Shown piece after piece: positions 44,295 to 53,628 of a stretch of 64,000 nt of DNA (position 1 is the first letter of the stretch; every line of letters starts with the position of its first letter). The notes under the pieces are model-generated. The model was not told the DNA's origin, did not search any database, and worked only from the letters and a program-made list of their open reading frames with translations. The DNA lies in contig CAWIFL010000003.1 of assembly GCA_963835535.1 (NCBI GenBank), positions 186,001 through 250,000 on the forward strand, given 5' to 3'. Both the position numbers and the translations under genes were made by a program. The stretch is from Fen-1245 sp963835535 (lineage in GTDB: Bacteria > Gemmatimonadota > Gemmatimonadetes > Gemmatimonadales > JACORV01).

Positions 44295-44909
44295 TCAACG
44301 CCAGACCAGGGCCAGTCCGATCCGCGATACGTAGGCGATGACGTCGTTGGCGGTCGCCCCTCCCACCGCGAGGTCGCCGAGCGCCGCGACGTTGGTCGCG
44401 GCCTGCACTGCCACGGCGAAGTGCGGGGTCAACCGGAAATCGTAGCCCACGCTGAGGGTGAGCGCGACGCCAGTTCCCTTGGTCGAGTGCGCGCCGGTCG
44501 TGTCCGCCGTCAGCGCCACGGAGCCCCGGACGATGCCGACCCCGCCGCGAACCCAGACCTTCGCCGCCGGCCAGGGATACCACTGCACCATGGCGATCGC
44601 GGTCTGTGCTTGTTGACGCGGGACGCCGGAGCTCTGCCACAACTCGCCCTGCACGCCCAGCAGCACGTTCTGCGACACAGCGCCACCCAGCGCGACGGTG
44701 TACGCCGGGCCGGTCGCGGCCACGATGCTCGAGCAGCTGGCGCAGGTGAGGCGGAGGCGGCCGTAGCCGATCCCGGCGTTCATCCAGAAGCCGGGGCGCG
44801 CCAACTCCTGCGCGGCCGCGGGCGAGACCGCGAGCGCGCCGAGCGCCGCCGCCGCGCCGAGGGCCCGGGGTACCCAGCGCCCCAACCACACCGGGTGGCG
44901 CGCCTTCAT
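44295..44909 (-). CDS. outer-membrane beta-barrel-like protein
   Basis: The 204-residue protein has a signal peptide (VPRALGAAAALGALAVSPAAAQE) and beta strands with alternating hydrophobic residues ending ...YVSRIGLALVWR. It has CASCSSIVA with two cysteines. It fits small eight-strand barrels. ATG 44909 overlaps the DUF3943 gene's stop by ATGA. Confidence 0.65.
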   Translation of the reverse strand: MKARHPVWLGRWVPRALGAAAALGALAVSPAAAQELARPGFWMNAGIGYGRLRLTCASCSSIVAATGPAYTVALGGAVSQNVLLGVQGELWQSSGVPRQQAQTAIAMVQWYPWPAAKVWVRGGVGIVRGSVALTADTTGAHSTKGTGVALTLSVGYDFRLTPHFAVAVQAATNVAALGDLAVGGATANDVIAYVSRIGLALVWR

Positions 44910-46402
44910 GGCGCCGGCTCCGAGGACAGTGCGCCGCGGTGCGTATGGAGCACGAGGAAGACCCGATACTCCGGGGAGCTCGCCGACTCGCCCGGCGCCC
45001 CGATGTAGGAGCTGCGTCGGTGGTACCAGCCGGCGTAAGCGCCGATCCCAAACGACCCCGTCAGCGGCACTGCGCCCTCGATGCTCGGGAATTGGGTATA
45101 GGTGTCGGCGGAGGCACCGCTCACCGAGTGCAGGTACGCCCCGTGCCACCGCCCGGTCAGAACCGGGAAGCCCCGTACCCGGAGCGAGGCGTTGACCGCG
45201 AAGCCGAGGCCGGGACCGAAGTCGTAGGTCCGGTCGGTGCCGGGGGCGCCGGCGCGCGGCGCGTCCACGGCTCCCAGCATGATCCCCTCGCCGTACACCG
45301 ACGTCTGCAGATCCCAGCCGCCCCCCGCGATGAACTGGGAGACCAATCCGATGCTCAGGCTCTGCCCGCCGTACTTGAAGGCGGGGCTCGATTCGTACTC
45401 GAGCTTCTGCATCACGGTCAGGATGTGCCTGGTGCTCGCCGTCGTGTCGGTGAGCTCGTGCGCCCAGAGCCGCCCGGTGACCCGAAATTCCTTGACGTTG
45501 CCACCGCTCCCCGTGCCGGCCCGCAGCCGCGCCTGGAAGACGTCGAACGGCTCCGAGTAGGGCGTCACGAACGGGTCGCCGTAGCTCATTTCGAGAAGGG
45601 CCTCGGCCGTCGTCCTGTGGTGGAGGGTGGCGCCCGAGTCCACGCCGCTCTGCATGCCGCCCTGGAACAGCCAGTCGAACGCTCCCGGGTAGCTGCCGCG
45701 CGGATTCGGATAGGAGCGCCAGGCCTCGCCGTTCAGCACGCGCCGGACGGCTCCGGTCGGATCGATGGGGAAGGCGAGCAGCTCACGGACCAGGCGACCG
45801 AGACCGCGGGCGCGATTGTCCCGGATCAGGGGCGCCATGCGCCACGTCATCTCGCCCAGCGCGATGCCGCCGAAGCCGGTGTTGTAGAAGTCGTTCAACG
45901 ATGGAAGCGTCTTCTCGCCGAAGAACTCCCATTCCAGCGAGCCCAGGAAGGTGAGCGGCGTCGATTCCCAGAAGTTGAGGCCGTTGACGCGCCCGGAGCG
46001 GAAGTAGGCGGCGCCCTGGAACGGGTGCATGAACATGTTCACCTGGAAGGCGTCGGTGTCCCACACCCAGCCGTGGCGGATATTGACGCCCCACGAGGCG
46101 ACCGTGACGTTGCCGTAGTGGCCGACGGGCGCGGGGTCACTGACGTTCAAGACCCACGCGTCCATCCGGTTTATGAAGACGTTGACCGACGTCATCTGCA
46201 CAAAAGCCATCAAGGGGTGCTTTCGCGGGGAGATGCCGCCGCGCATGGTGTCGGCGTGCGTCGTATCCCGGGCGCCCGGCACGGGTACCGCCGTCGTGTC
46301 CTTCTTGGGGACGGCCGTCGTGTCCTGCGCCGAGAGCGCGGCAGGGAGGGCCGCGAGAGCGGCGGTCGCCGCGAGGGCGAGGACGAGGGCGCGCGCGCTC
46401 AT
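44906..46402 (-). CDS. DUF3943 domain protein, outer membrane
   Basis: The 498-residue protein has a signal peptide (VLALAATAALAALPAALSAQ), a DTTAVP-rich spacer and the DUF3943 core: FMHPFQGAAYFRSGRVNGLN, FWESTPLTFLGSLEWEFFGE, SLNDFYNTGFGGIALGEM. The rest is a predicted beta-barrel. Function unknown. It begins inside the end of a truncated DUF6600-like gene and ends on the small barrel gene, so all three are translationally linked. Confidence 0.88.
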   Translation of the reverse strand: MSARALVLALAATAALAALPAALSAQDTTAVPKKDTTAVPVPGARDTTHADTMRGGISPRKHPLMAFVQMTSVNVFINRMDAWVLNVSDPAPVGHYGNVTVASWGVNIRHGWVWDTDAFQVNMFMHPFQGAAYFRSGRVNGLNFWESTPLTFLGSLEWEFFGEKTLPSLNDFYNTGFGGIALGEMTWRMAPLIRDNRARGLGRLVRELLAFPIDPTGAVRRVLNGEAWRSYPNPRGSYPGAFDWLFQGGMQSGVDSGATLHHRTTAEALLEMSYGDPFVTPYSEPFDVFQARLRAGTGSGGNVKEFRVTGRLWAHELTDTTASTRHILTVMQKLEYESSPAFKYGGQSLSIGLVSQFIAGGGWDLQTSVYGEGIMLGAVDAPRAGAPGTDRTYDFGPGLGFAVNASLRVRGFPVLTGRWHGAYLHSVSGASADTYTQFPSIEGAVPLTGSFGIGAYAGWYHRRSSYIGAPGESASSPEYRVFLVLHTHRGALSSEPAP

Positions 46403-46608
46403 CCGGCTCGCCCGGGCCTGGCGGCCGGCGCCGGGTAGTCCAGCGTCGCCTGGCTCCAGCTGTCATTTCCCGATAGCTGAAACGAGACGCCTCCCGACAC
46501 GTAGCTGATCCGCGCCGCACGGGAGGAGGGATCGTTCGGGCCCTGCGCCAGGAGCGCCCCCGCCAGCAGCGGGAACAGCGCTCCGAGCACCAGGGGAAGG
46601 CGGGGCAT
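46399..46608 (-). pseudogene. truncated DUF6600/FecR-like gene, N-terminal fragment
   Basis: This 69-residue frame has a signal peptide and then RAARISYVSGGVSFQ and SWSQATLDYP, the opening of DUF6600-type proteins. After YP it reads PAPAARPGRAG and stops, exactly at the start of the DUF3943 gene. Family members continue for several hundred residues, so this is the 5' remnant of a larger gene joined to the next one. Confidence 0.65.
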
Positions 46609-46627
46609 CGCCTCCCGCCGTCGTCAC

Positions 46628-47080
46628 TCAGAAGCTGACGTTCAGCCGGAACACGTCAGCGACGCGGAAGCTCGCGTCCACCAGAACGATGTGGCCCCCG
46701 ACTACCATGTACCGGTAGCCGCGGGGCGCGGGCGCGAAGCCTCGCGTGAGATCGCGCGGGGCCGCGTACGCGCGCCGGCGCATGTAGGGGTCGAACTGGT
46801 ATCCCGGCTGGAGCCGGGCCTCGTACGCCTGCGGCAGCCGGTCCGTGCGGCGGAAGCCGCGCGGCGGGTTGTTCTTGTGTTGGTTGTACCAGCTGTTCGC
46901 AGCTTGACGGTCGTGATCGTTGATCCGGGCCTGGGCTTGCTGCTGGTTCTGGGCCTGCTGCGCCTTCCTGGCCTGCCCGCGATTCTGTTCGTTTCCATTG
47001 CCATTGCCCTGCGCGACGGCCACACCGCTGCCCAAGGCCAGCAGTGCGATCGCGCCTGAAATGATCCAGCGTGCTTTCAT
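46628..47080 (-). CDS. secreted RcnB-like protein
   Basis: The 150-residue protein has a signal peptide (IISGAIALLALGSGVAVAQ), a Gln/Asn-rich middle and a C-terminal part with RGFAPAPRGYRYMVVGGHIVLVDA and VADVFRLNVSF, resembling the RcnB family (periplasmic, nickel/cobalt-related in Escherichia). The match is over the last 55 residues only. Stop is 20 bases upstream of the DUF6600 fragment. Confidence 0.6.
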   Translation of the reverse strand: MKARWIISGAIALLALGSGVAVAQGNGNGNEQNRGQARKAQQAQNQQQAQARINDHDRQAANSWYNQHKNNPPRGFRRTDRLPQAYEARLQPGYQFDPYMRRRAYAAPRDLTRGFAPAPRGYRYMVVGGHIVLVDASFRVADVFRLNVSF

Positions 47081-47333
47081 TTGTGGGATCCGTTCGTCTG
47101 TGGGTGGGCGTGCTCCAACACTCAACCCTAGCCGGCCGTTCCCGGCGCCACCATCGGCAAAAGGGCTGTCATTCGAAGGAGGGATGGCGCCATCGTCCGA
47201 AAGGAGGATGGACGGACCATCTCTGACAAAGGAACCCGGTGTTGCAGGCCTGCCGGTCGGCGGCGGGTTCGGCTCGGCCGGAAGAAGTCGCCGCGTGCTT
47301 CGGCCTGCTCCTCGCGCAGCGGCATTCGGCGCG

Positions 47334-48128
47334 TCAGATGCGCGAAGGCGGCGGTTGGATGTCGACCACGAGCCCGTCGTACGCGGGCTCGATGCCCGGC
47401 GGAAGCTCCGCCAGGAGCGCCGCGTGAGCGGTCTCGTGCGTGAGATGGGTCAGAAAGGTCCGTCGCGCCCCGATGGCGCGCGCGGCCTCCACGGCCTCCG
47501 GGATCGAGAGGTGCGTCGGGTGCGAGCGATGGAAGAGCGCGTTGAGGACCAGGACGTCGAGGCCCTGCAGGGCGGCCCGCGCGGCCGCGGGCACGGCCTT
47601 CACGTCGGTGAGGTAGGCCAGCGGGCCGATCCGGTATCCGAAGACGTCCGTAGGGCCGTGGGAGAACCGGAGCGGCAGCACCCTGAGGCCCGCCACCGTC
47701 ACCTCCACCCCCGGCTCGAGCGCGTGGAGCTGGACGTCGGGCCGCGACGACCCGGGGATCGGCCGCGCCATCGGATCGAAGATGTAGTCGAACTTCAGCC
47801 GCATCCGCTCCAGGGCGTCGGCCGGGCCGTAGATCGGCACCGTCCCGCGGTGATGGCCGGAGAGGGCGCGCAGGTCGTCGATGCCGTGCGTGTGGTCCGC
47901 GTGGTCGTGGGTGTAGAGCACGGCGTCCACGGCGCCGATGCCGGCCTTGAGCAGCGCCAGACGCAGCTCCGGCGGCGTGTCCACGAGCATGGTCTTCCCG
48001 TCCGCCTCGATCACGACGCCGGTGCGGTTGCGCCGGTCCCGCGGGTCCGCGGAGGTGCACACGGCGCAGCGGCACCCGATCTGCGGGATGCCGAACGACG
48101 TCCCGGTGCCGAGGAAGGTGAGGCGCAC
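47334..48128 (-). CDS. MBL-fold metallo-hydrolase, PhnP-like
   Basis: The 264-residue metallo-beta-lactamase-fold phosphodiesterase has GTGTSFGIPQIGCRCAVC (zinc finger-like entry), THDHADHTHGIDDLR (metal ligands), FSHGPTDVFGYRIG and FLTHLTHETAHAAL. The PhnP group hydrolyses cyclic phosphates. GTG 48128 overlaps the pyruvate kinase TAG by one base. A decayed copy of its 3' end lies at 42524-42600. Confidence 0.88.
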   Translation of the reverse strand: MRLTFLGTGTSFGIPQIGCRCAVCTSADPRDRRNRTGVVIEADGKTMLVDTPPELRLALLKAGIGAVDAVLYTHDHADHTHGIDDLRALSGHHRGTVPIYGPADALERMRLKFDYIFDPMARPIPGSSRPDVQLHALEPGVEVTVAGLRVLPLRFSHGPTDVFGYRIGPLAYLTDVKAVPAAARAALQGLDVLVLNALFHRSHPTHLSIPEAVEAARAIGARRTFLTHLTHETAHAALLAELPPGIEPAYDGLVVDIQPPPSRI

Positions 48129-49570
48129 TACACCTCTTCCACCTTCACCAGATTGGTCGTGCCCGGCACGTCGAACGGGACGCCGGCGGTGACCACCACG
48201 CGGTCCCCCTTCTTGGCCAGCCCGCTGTCCAGGATCCGGCCGCGCGCGGCGTCGAGCATCGCGTCGTAGCTGGGCGGCCCCCCGGCCAGCATCGGCACGA
48301 CACCCCAGACGAGGGCGAGCTGGCGGTAGGTCTGCTCGCCGTCGGTCACGCCGAGGACGGGCATCGGCGGCCGGCTGGCCGCCACCACCCGTGCGCTGAA
48401 GCCGCTCTTGGTGAAGGTCACGATGAGCGGAGCCTGCAGCATCCGGGCGGCAGCCACCGCCGCCGCCGCGACCGCGTGCTCCGCGCGGGCGGGCCGGCCG
48501 TCCCCGGCGGCCCGCGCCCCCGTCTCGAACCGCGCCACGCCGTCCTTGTCCGCCTCCACGGCGCGGATGATCCGGTCCATCGCCTCGACGGCCTCGCGCG
48601 GGTACTCCCCCGCCGCCGTCTCCGCCGAGAGCATCACCGCGTCCGTGCCGTCGAGGATGGCGTTGGCCACGTCGGACGCCTCGGCGCGGGTGGGCCGCGG
48701 GCTGTGGATCATGGACTCGAGCATCTGGGTCGCGGTGATGACCGGGCGGCGGTGCTCGAGCGCGCAGCGGATGACGCGCTTCTGCGCCAGCGGCACCAGC
48801 TCGAACGGGAGCTCGACGCCGAGGTCGCCGCGCGCGACCATGATCGCGTCCGACGTCTCGGCGATGCGCTCGATGTCGCCGAGCGCGGTGTCCCGCTCGA
48901 TCTTCGTGACGATCTTCACGCCCTTGGGCAGCAGGGCGCGGAGCGATGCCACGTCCTCGGCGCGGCGCACGAACGAGAGCGCGACGTAATCGGCGCCCAG
49001 CTCCACCGCCCACGCCGCGTCCACCCGGTCCTTGTCGGTCAGGGGCGGGACCGAGACCGCCACGCCGGGCAGGTTCATCCCCTTGTGGCTCGTGAGCACG
49101 CCGCCGTAGCGCACGCGTCCCTCGACCTTCGGCGAGCGGACCGCGGTCACCTCCACCACGATCAGCCCGTCGTCGAGCAGGATCGGCTTGCCGACCCGGG
49201 CGTCCGCCGCGAGGTCGAAGGTCGTCGGGATCTCCCCCGGCTGCGCGGCGCCCACCGGCGCGAAGACCACGGTCGCCCCGGGTTTCAGCTCGATGGGAGC
49301 CTGGAGGTCCCCGACGCGGATGCGCGGCCCCTGCAGATCCACGAGGACGGCGACGGGACGCGCGGCGCGCTCAGCCGCGGCGCGCAGCGTCCGGATCAGG
49401 GCGGTGCGCTCCTCGCTCGTGCCGTGGCTCGCGTTGATCCGGGCCACGTCTATCCCCATGCGCACCAGCGACTCGACGACGTCGGGCGTCGACGAGGCCG
49501 GCCCCAACGTCGCGACGATCTTGGTGTGACGAATGCTCAGGAGACTCCCCCGCCAGGCGTGAGGCACCAA
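48128..49570 (-). CDS. pyk: pyruvate kinase
   Basis: The 480-residue enzyme converts phosphoenolpyruvate to pyruvate with ATP formation. It begins with TKIVATLGPASSTPDVVESL and ADYVALSFVRRAEDV, keeps the substrate motif MVARGDLGVELPFELVPLAQKR and the signature ATQMLESM followed by PTRAEASDVANAI. The start is unclear: the frame opens with TTG 49570, but a GGGGGAG ribosome site lies inside it, so the true start may be 10-12 codons downstream at a rare codon. Confidence 0.95.
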   Translation of the reverse strand: MVPHAWRGSLLSIRHTKIVATLGPASSTPDVVESLVRMGIDVARINASHGTSEERTALIRTLRAAAERAARPVAVLVDLQGPRIRVGDLQAPIELKPGATVVFAPVGAAQPGEIPTTFDLAADARVGKPILLDDGLIVVEVTAVRSPKVEGRVRYGGVLTSHKGMNLPGVAVSVPPLTDKDRVDAAWAVELGADYVALSFVRRAEDVASLRALLPKGVKIVTKIERDTALGDIERIAETSDAIMVARGDLGVELPFELVPLAQKRVIRCALEHRRPVITATQMLESMIHSPRPTRAEASDVANAILDGTDAVMLSAETAAGEYPREAVEAMDRIIRAVEADKDGVARFETGARAAGDGRPARAEHAVAAAAVAAARMLQAPLIVTFTKSGFSARVVAASRPPMPVLGVTDGEQTYRQLALVWGVVPMLAGGPPSYDAMLDAARGRILDSGLAKKGDRVVVTAGVPFDVPGTTNLVKVEEV

Positions 49571-49609
49571 AGATACGCTGCGCGGCCCCGCTCAGCAGGC
49601 GACCGGCGG

Positions 49610-51160
49610 TCAGCCGCCACGGGTCGGGAAGGTCTCCAGGAGCCACCGGCGCCACCGCGCGTGGCGCAGCATCGCCGCGGTGAACGGCCGCTCGCGCGGC
49701 GCCTCCTTGGCGCGGAGCAGCGCGAGGAGCGCCCACCGCTCGGCGCGCTCCCAGCGCGCGAGGTCCGGGACCAGCGCGGCGACGGGCGCGAGCCGCTCGG
49801 GGACGGCGCGCATCGGGGCGCGGAGGGCCAGCGCGACGCGCCGCACCGCCTCGCGCAGCGCCCGCGGCCGGTCGCCGGCGAAGCGCAGCCGGATCGCGCG
49901 CGTCACCGCCAGGCCCACGCGCTTGACGTCCACGTCGCGGAACGCCTCGGGCGCCGTCCCGTCGGTGGCGAGGAGCATGTCGCTCCGGGCCAGCGCGCGC
50001 AGGACGTCGGGGCCCGTCCGAGCGCCCCGGCGCTCCAGCCTCGCGCGCTCCTCCTCCGCGCGCCGCCGCACGGCGGCCGAGAGGGAGCGGAAGCCGAGCT
50101 TGTAGTAGAACCAGAACGATCCCGCCTCGATCCCCTCGGGGTTCTGGTGCCCGATCTGGTAGCGCCGCATCACGAACTTCCGCGCCCCGAAATGGTGGTG
50201 GAACACGGCGCAGAAGCGGTGGAAGACGTAGGCGGACTCGCCGCCGCGGTAGGTCGGGAAGATGTTGATGCCGATGTCGGCGCGGTCGAACAGCAGCACC
50301 GCGTACCCGTAGCCGATGGGCACGCCGTTCTTGACCAGCAGCGCGCCGTAGTCGCTCTCCAGCGTGAGGCGCAGCGCCGGCACGAGGCCGATCACGTAGA
50401 TCTCGAGCCCGCGCCCGGCCTCCACGCGGTAGACCTCGCGCCGGTTCCCGTGCACGATCACGTGGAACTCGCGCTCCCGCTGGGAGAGCGCGGCCCGCGC
50501 GGCGTGGATGACCCGGTCCGCCCGTTCGGGGCTCAGCAGGCGCAGCGCTCCCGGCGCCCGCAGCACCTCCTGCCGGAAATCGGCCGGGCGCTCCGTGAGG
50601 AGCTTCCGGTGGAAGAAGGGGCGCGCCGGGAGGCGCGCGTGGGTGACCGCGTCGCGGCAGCCGGCGAGGTCCCACCGGATCGGCAGGTTCAGCGACTCGA
50701 AGAGGTGCGCCTCGAGCTGCGGCGCGAGGCGCTGGGCGGCGAGGACGTCGAGGAGCCAGGCGAGGTCGGTCCGCCGGTCGTCCGCGCCCTTGGCCGTCCG
50801 GATCCAGTCCCACGACGGGACGTCGTCGTCGTCGAGCCCCTCGTTCTCCGCCCACGCCACCACGAGGGACAGCAGGGCCGCGACGTCGTCCCACGGCCGG
50901 CGCTTGTACGCGGGCCAGTCGATCTCCACCGCGCGGCCGTACCGCTCGCGCAGCCACCGCACCATCGTGTGGTTGAAGGGATAGTGGTACGTGGTGCCGG
51001 CGATGCCGCTGTTCCGGAGCTCGCCCTTGTGCCGGGCGACCAGGCGCTCGAACTGCGCCAGCTCGCGCTCGGACCGGTGCAGCTCCGCGGCGCTGCGCGG
51101 GAAGGCGCGGCGGAAGCAGAGGCGCTCGTGGCGCGCCAGGAGCGCCTCCGCCGACGTCAC
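49610..51160 (-). CDS. large protein of unknown function with a GNAT-like segment
   Basis: I do not recognise the whole 516-residue protein. Residues about 275-370 look like an acyltransferase fold (YGALLVKNGVPIGYGYAVLLF, INIFPTYRGGESAYVFHRF, RYQIGHQNPEGIEAGSFWFYYK). The N-terminal half is helical with SGIAGTTYHYPFNHTMVRWL. No signal or membrane segment. It ends one base past the aminotransferase stop, so it is likely in the same transcript. Function not assigned. Confidence 0.7.
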   Translation of the reverse strand: MTSAEALLARHERLCFRRAFPRSAAELHRSERELAQFERLVARHKGELRNSGIAGTTYHYPFNHTMVRWLRERYGRAVEIDWPAYKRRPWDDVAALLSLVVAWAENEGLDDDDVPSWDWIRTAKGADDRRTDLAWLLDVLAAQRLAPQLEAHLFESLNLPIRWDLAGCRDAVTHARLPARPFFHRKLLTERPADFRQEVLRAPGALRLLSPERADRVIHAARAALSQREREFHVIVHGNRREVYRVEAGRGLEIYVIGLVPALRLTLESDYGALLVKNGVPIGYGYAVLLFDRADIGINIFPTYRGGESAYVFHRFCAVFHHHFGARKFVMRRYQIGHQNPEGIEAGSFWFYYKLGFRSLSAAVRRRAEEERARLERRGARTGPDVLRALARSDMLLATDGTAPEAFRDVDVKRVGLAVTRAIRLRFAGDRPRALREAVRRVALALRAPMRAVPERLAPVAALVPDLARWERAERWALLALLRAKEAPRERPFTAAMLRHARWRRWLLETFPTRGG

Positions 51161-51161
51161 G

Positions 51162-52001
51162 CTACGCGCACTCCCGCGCCACGATCTCCCGATACAGCTG
51201 CGCCAGGCGGGCCGTGACCGGCCGCTTCGCCGGCAGCTTCCTCCCGTCGAGGCAGTCGACCGCCACCACCTCGTACGGCGTGCTCGTCAGGAACATCTCG
51301 TCGGCGTCGGCCAGCTCCGTGGTGAAGACCGGCGTCTCCCGGCACTTGATGCCGTGCTCCCGGCACAGGTCGAGCACCACCGCGCGGGTGATCCCCGGGA
51401 GGATGTAGTTCGACAGCGGCGCCGTACGCACCTCGCCGTCGAAGACCGCGAAGAAGTTGCTGAGCGAGCCCTCCTGCACCACGCCGTCGCGGACGAACAG
51501 CCCCTCGTGGGCGCCCAGGTCCTTGGCCCGCTGCGCGGAGAACGAGTTGGGGATGAGCGACGTGACCTTGATGTCGCAGCGCGACCAGCGAACGTCGGGC
51601 TCGAGGATGGCGATCGCGCCGGGCCCTGCGAACGCGGGGTTCGGCTTGAACGCCCATGCCATGGCGAACACCGTCGGCTTCGTGTCGGCCGGCGGGAAGA
51701 CGTGGGAGCGCGGCGCGGTGCCGCGGGTGATCTGGATGTAGATCGCCGCGTCGCCCGTCAGGCCGTTCTCCTTGAGGAGGCGGACCGCGACGTCCTCGAT
51801 CGGCATGAGGTGCACGCCGATCCGCATCTTGGCGCAGCTCGACGCCAGCCGCGCGAAGTGCTCGCCGAGGAGGAACGGCTTGCCGTTGTACGCGCGGATC
51901 CACTCGTACACGCCGTCGCCGTAAGTGAACCCGCGGTCGAGCGGGCTGATGAGTGCTTTGTCGTCCGGCAGGAACTGCCCGTTGAGGTAGACGGTGGCCA
52001 T
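51162..52001 (-). CDS. dat: D-amino acid aminotransferase (class IV)
   Basis: The 279-residue fold-type IV PLP enzyme has DRGFTYGDGVYEWIRAYNGK, IQITRGTAPRSHVFP, DVRWSRCDIKVTSLIPN (PLP Lys), EGSLSNFFAVFDG and LPGITRAVVLDLCREHGIK. The RCDIK segment and ITRGTAPR favour D-alanine transaminase over branched-chain enzymes. It interconverts D-amino acids and 2-oxo acids. ATG 52001 is chosen over the TTG at 52010. A D-threonine aldolase-like gene precedes it. Confidence 0.83.
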   Translation of the reverse strand: MATVYLNGQFLPDDKALISPLDRGFTYGDGVYEWIRAYNGKPFLLGEHFARLASSCAKMRIGVHLMPIEDVAVRLLKENGLTGDAAIYIQITRGTAPRSHVFPPADTKPTVFAMAWAFKPNPAFAGPGAIAILEPDVRWSRCDIKVTSLIPNSFSAQRAKDLGAHEGLFVRDGVVQEGSLSNFFAVFDGEVRTAPLSNYILPGITRAVVLDLCREHGIKCRETPVFTTELADADEMFLTSTPYEVVAVDCLDGRKLPAKRPVTARLAQLYREIVARECA

Positions 52002-52047
52002 GGGATTCAACCTAGCGCGCTGGTAGCCCGGCGCCAGGGTCGCGTGG

Positions 52048-53187
52048 CTAGCGCGTGCGGCGGATCGGCCAGCGGTCCACGACCTCCTCGCCGCGGACCA
52101 CCTGGTACTCGTCGAACATCGCGACGGTGAGGCACGAGTGATTGGGGAGGATCCGGAGCCGGTCGCCGACGGCGAGGCGCGCGACCTCCTCCGCCCGCTC
52201 GCCCCCCACCATCCCGTGCTCCTGCGACATCCCCCGCACCGCCAGGGCCCGCTCCAGCTCGTGCCCCGCCAGGCCCCGCAGCACCGGCCCGAAGCCGCGC
52301 CGCAGCGCCGGGTCGTCGGGCCCCGGGTCCTTGGAGAGCGCCAGGGCGCCCGCGTCCACCACGACGTGGTCGGCGCCGGCCTGATGCGACACGACGCTCG
52401 TCAGCACCGTCACCGCGCAGTCGTCGCCCGCGCACACGCCGGCGGCGAGCTGCATGTAGTCGTAGAAGGCGTAGTTGCCCGGGCGCACCTCGGTGACGCC
52501 CTCGAGGGAGCGGACGGCGGACAGCGCCGGCGTGGAGCCCACGCTGACGCCGCGCACGCGCACGCCCGAGCGCTCGAGCCGCCCGGCGAAGGCGACCATC
52601 GCGGCCCGCTCGCGCTCGGCGACGGCGGCGCGCTCCGCGCGCGAGCGCGCGTGGTAGCTCTGGCCGGCGTGGGTGAGGAGGCCGTCGAACACCACCCCCC
52701 GCGCCTCCGCCAGGCGGCGCGCCAGGTCGAGCGCGGCCGGCGCCTCGGGGTCGACGCCGGAGCGGTGGTGGCCCGAGTCCACCTCGAGCCAGGCGTGCAC
52801 CTCCACGCCGGAGCGGCGCGCCGCCGCGCCCAGCGCCTCGAGCGCCGCCGCCGACTCCACCGTGACGCGGAAGGTGATCCGGCGCGCGAGGGCGACGACC
52901 TCTTCCAGGCGGGCGAGGACCAGGGGAAAGGCCCAGGTGACGTCGTCGAAGCCCGCGTCGGCGAACGCCGCGGCCTCCGCGAGCGTCGCGACCGTGATGC
53001 CGCGGGCGCCCGCGGCGAGCTGCAGGCGGCCGATCTCGGGGCACTTGTGGGTCTTGGCGTGGGGCCGGAGCGCGACGCCGAGCGCCCGCGCCTTCGCGGC
53101 CATCGCCGCGAGGTTGCGCTCGAGCGCATCCCGGTCGAGCAGCAGGGCGGGTGTCGGGAGATCGCCCACGAAACGACGGTGCGGCAT
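52048..53187 (-). CDS. D-threonine aldolase / D-serine dehydratase-like PLP enzyme
   Basis: The 379-residue fold-type III protein has LPTPALLLDRDALERNLAAM, RPHAKTHKCPEIGRLQLAAG (PLP-Lys in AKTHK) and a C-terminal zinc site LPNHSCLTVAMFDEYQVV (His, Cys). It probably cleaves or dehydrates a D-hydroxy-amino acid. ATG 53187 gives the normal N-terminus. It lies 46 bases upstream of dat on the same strand, pointing to a D-amino-acid unit. Confidence 0.87.
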   Translation of the reverse strand: MPHRRFVGDLPTPALLLDRDALERNLAAMAAKARALGVALRPHAKTHKCPEIGRLQLAAGARGITVATLAEAAAFADAGFDDVTWAFPLVLARLEEVVALARRITFRVTVESAAALEALGAAARRSGVEVHAWLEVDSGHHRSGVDPEAPAALDLARRLAEARGVVFDGLLTHAGQSYHARSRAERAAVAERERAAMVAFAGRLERSGVRVRGVSVGSTPALSAVRSLEGVTEVRPGNYAFYDYMQLAAGVCAGDDCAVTVLTSVVSHQAGADHVVVDAGALALSKDPGPDDPALRRGFGPVLRGLAGHELERALAVRGMSQEHGMVGGERAEEVARLAVGDRLRILPNHSCLTVAMFDEYQVVRGEEVVDRWPIRRTR

Positions 53188-53232
53188 CAGCCGAAACTGA
53201 CGCCGCACCGCGCAAAGCTCAATGGCCGGAGG

Positions 53233-53610
53233 CTACTTCGCGAAACCCGCCGGCATCTGGAGCAGGAAGAACTGGTTGCCGTCCGGGTCGCGGAAGTTGG
53301 CGAGGATGCCGCCCCAGGGCTCCTTGCGGGGCTTCAGCGTGAACTTCACGCCCTTCTTCTTCAGGTCCTTGTAGGTCTTCTGGATGTCGTCCACGTAGAA
53401 GCTCACGCCCGTCTTCACGCCCACCAGCTTCTTCGCCGCCTTGTTCCACGGCGTGGTGAGCGAGAGCGCGACGCGCCCGGCGTCGAAGCAGAGCCAGTCG
53501 TGCTTCTTGTCGTAGAAGCTCAGCCGCAGGCCGAGCTTGTCGCGATAGTACTTGCGCGCCTTCGCGATGTCGGAGATGACGACCGTGACGTTGCCGATCT
53601 GTGTGATCAA
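53233..53610 (-). CDS. VOC/glyoxalase-superfamily protein
   Basis: A 125-residue protein with the two beta-alpha-beta-beta-beta modules of the VOC fold: ITQIGNVTVVISDIAKARKYYR, KLGLRLSFYDKKHDWLCF and GVSFYVDDIQKTYKDLKKKG, then FRDPDGNQFFLLQMP. Metal ligands are not clear from sequence alone. It starts with TTG 53610. It is unusually Lys-rich for this window. Confidence 0.85.
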   Translation of the reverse strand: MITQIGNVTVVISDIAKARKYYRDKLGLRLSFYDKKHDWLCFDAGRVALSLTTPWNKAAKKLVGVKTGVSFYVDDIQKTYKDLKKKGVKFTLKPRKEPWGGILANFRDPDGNQFFLLQMPAGFAK

Positions 53611-53628
53611 GGGTCCACCCCGTCCCGA

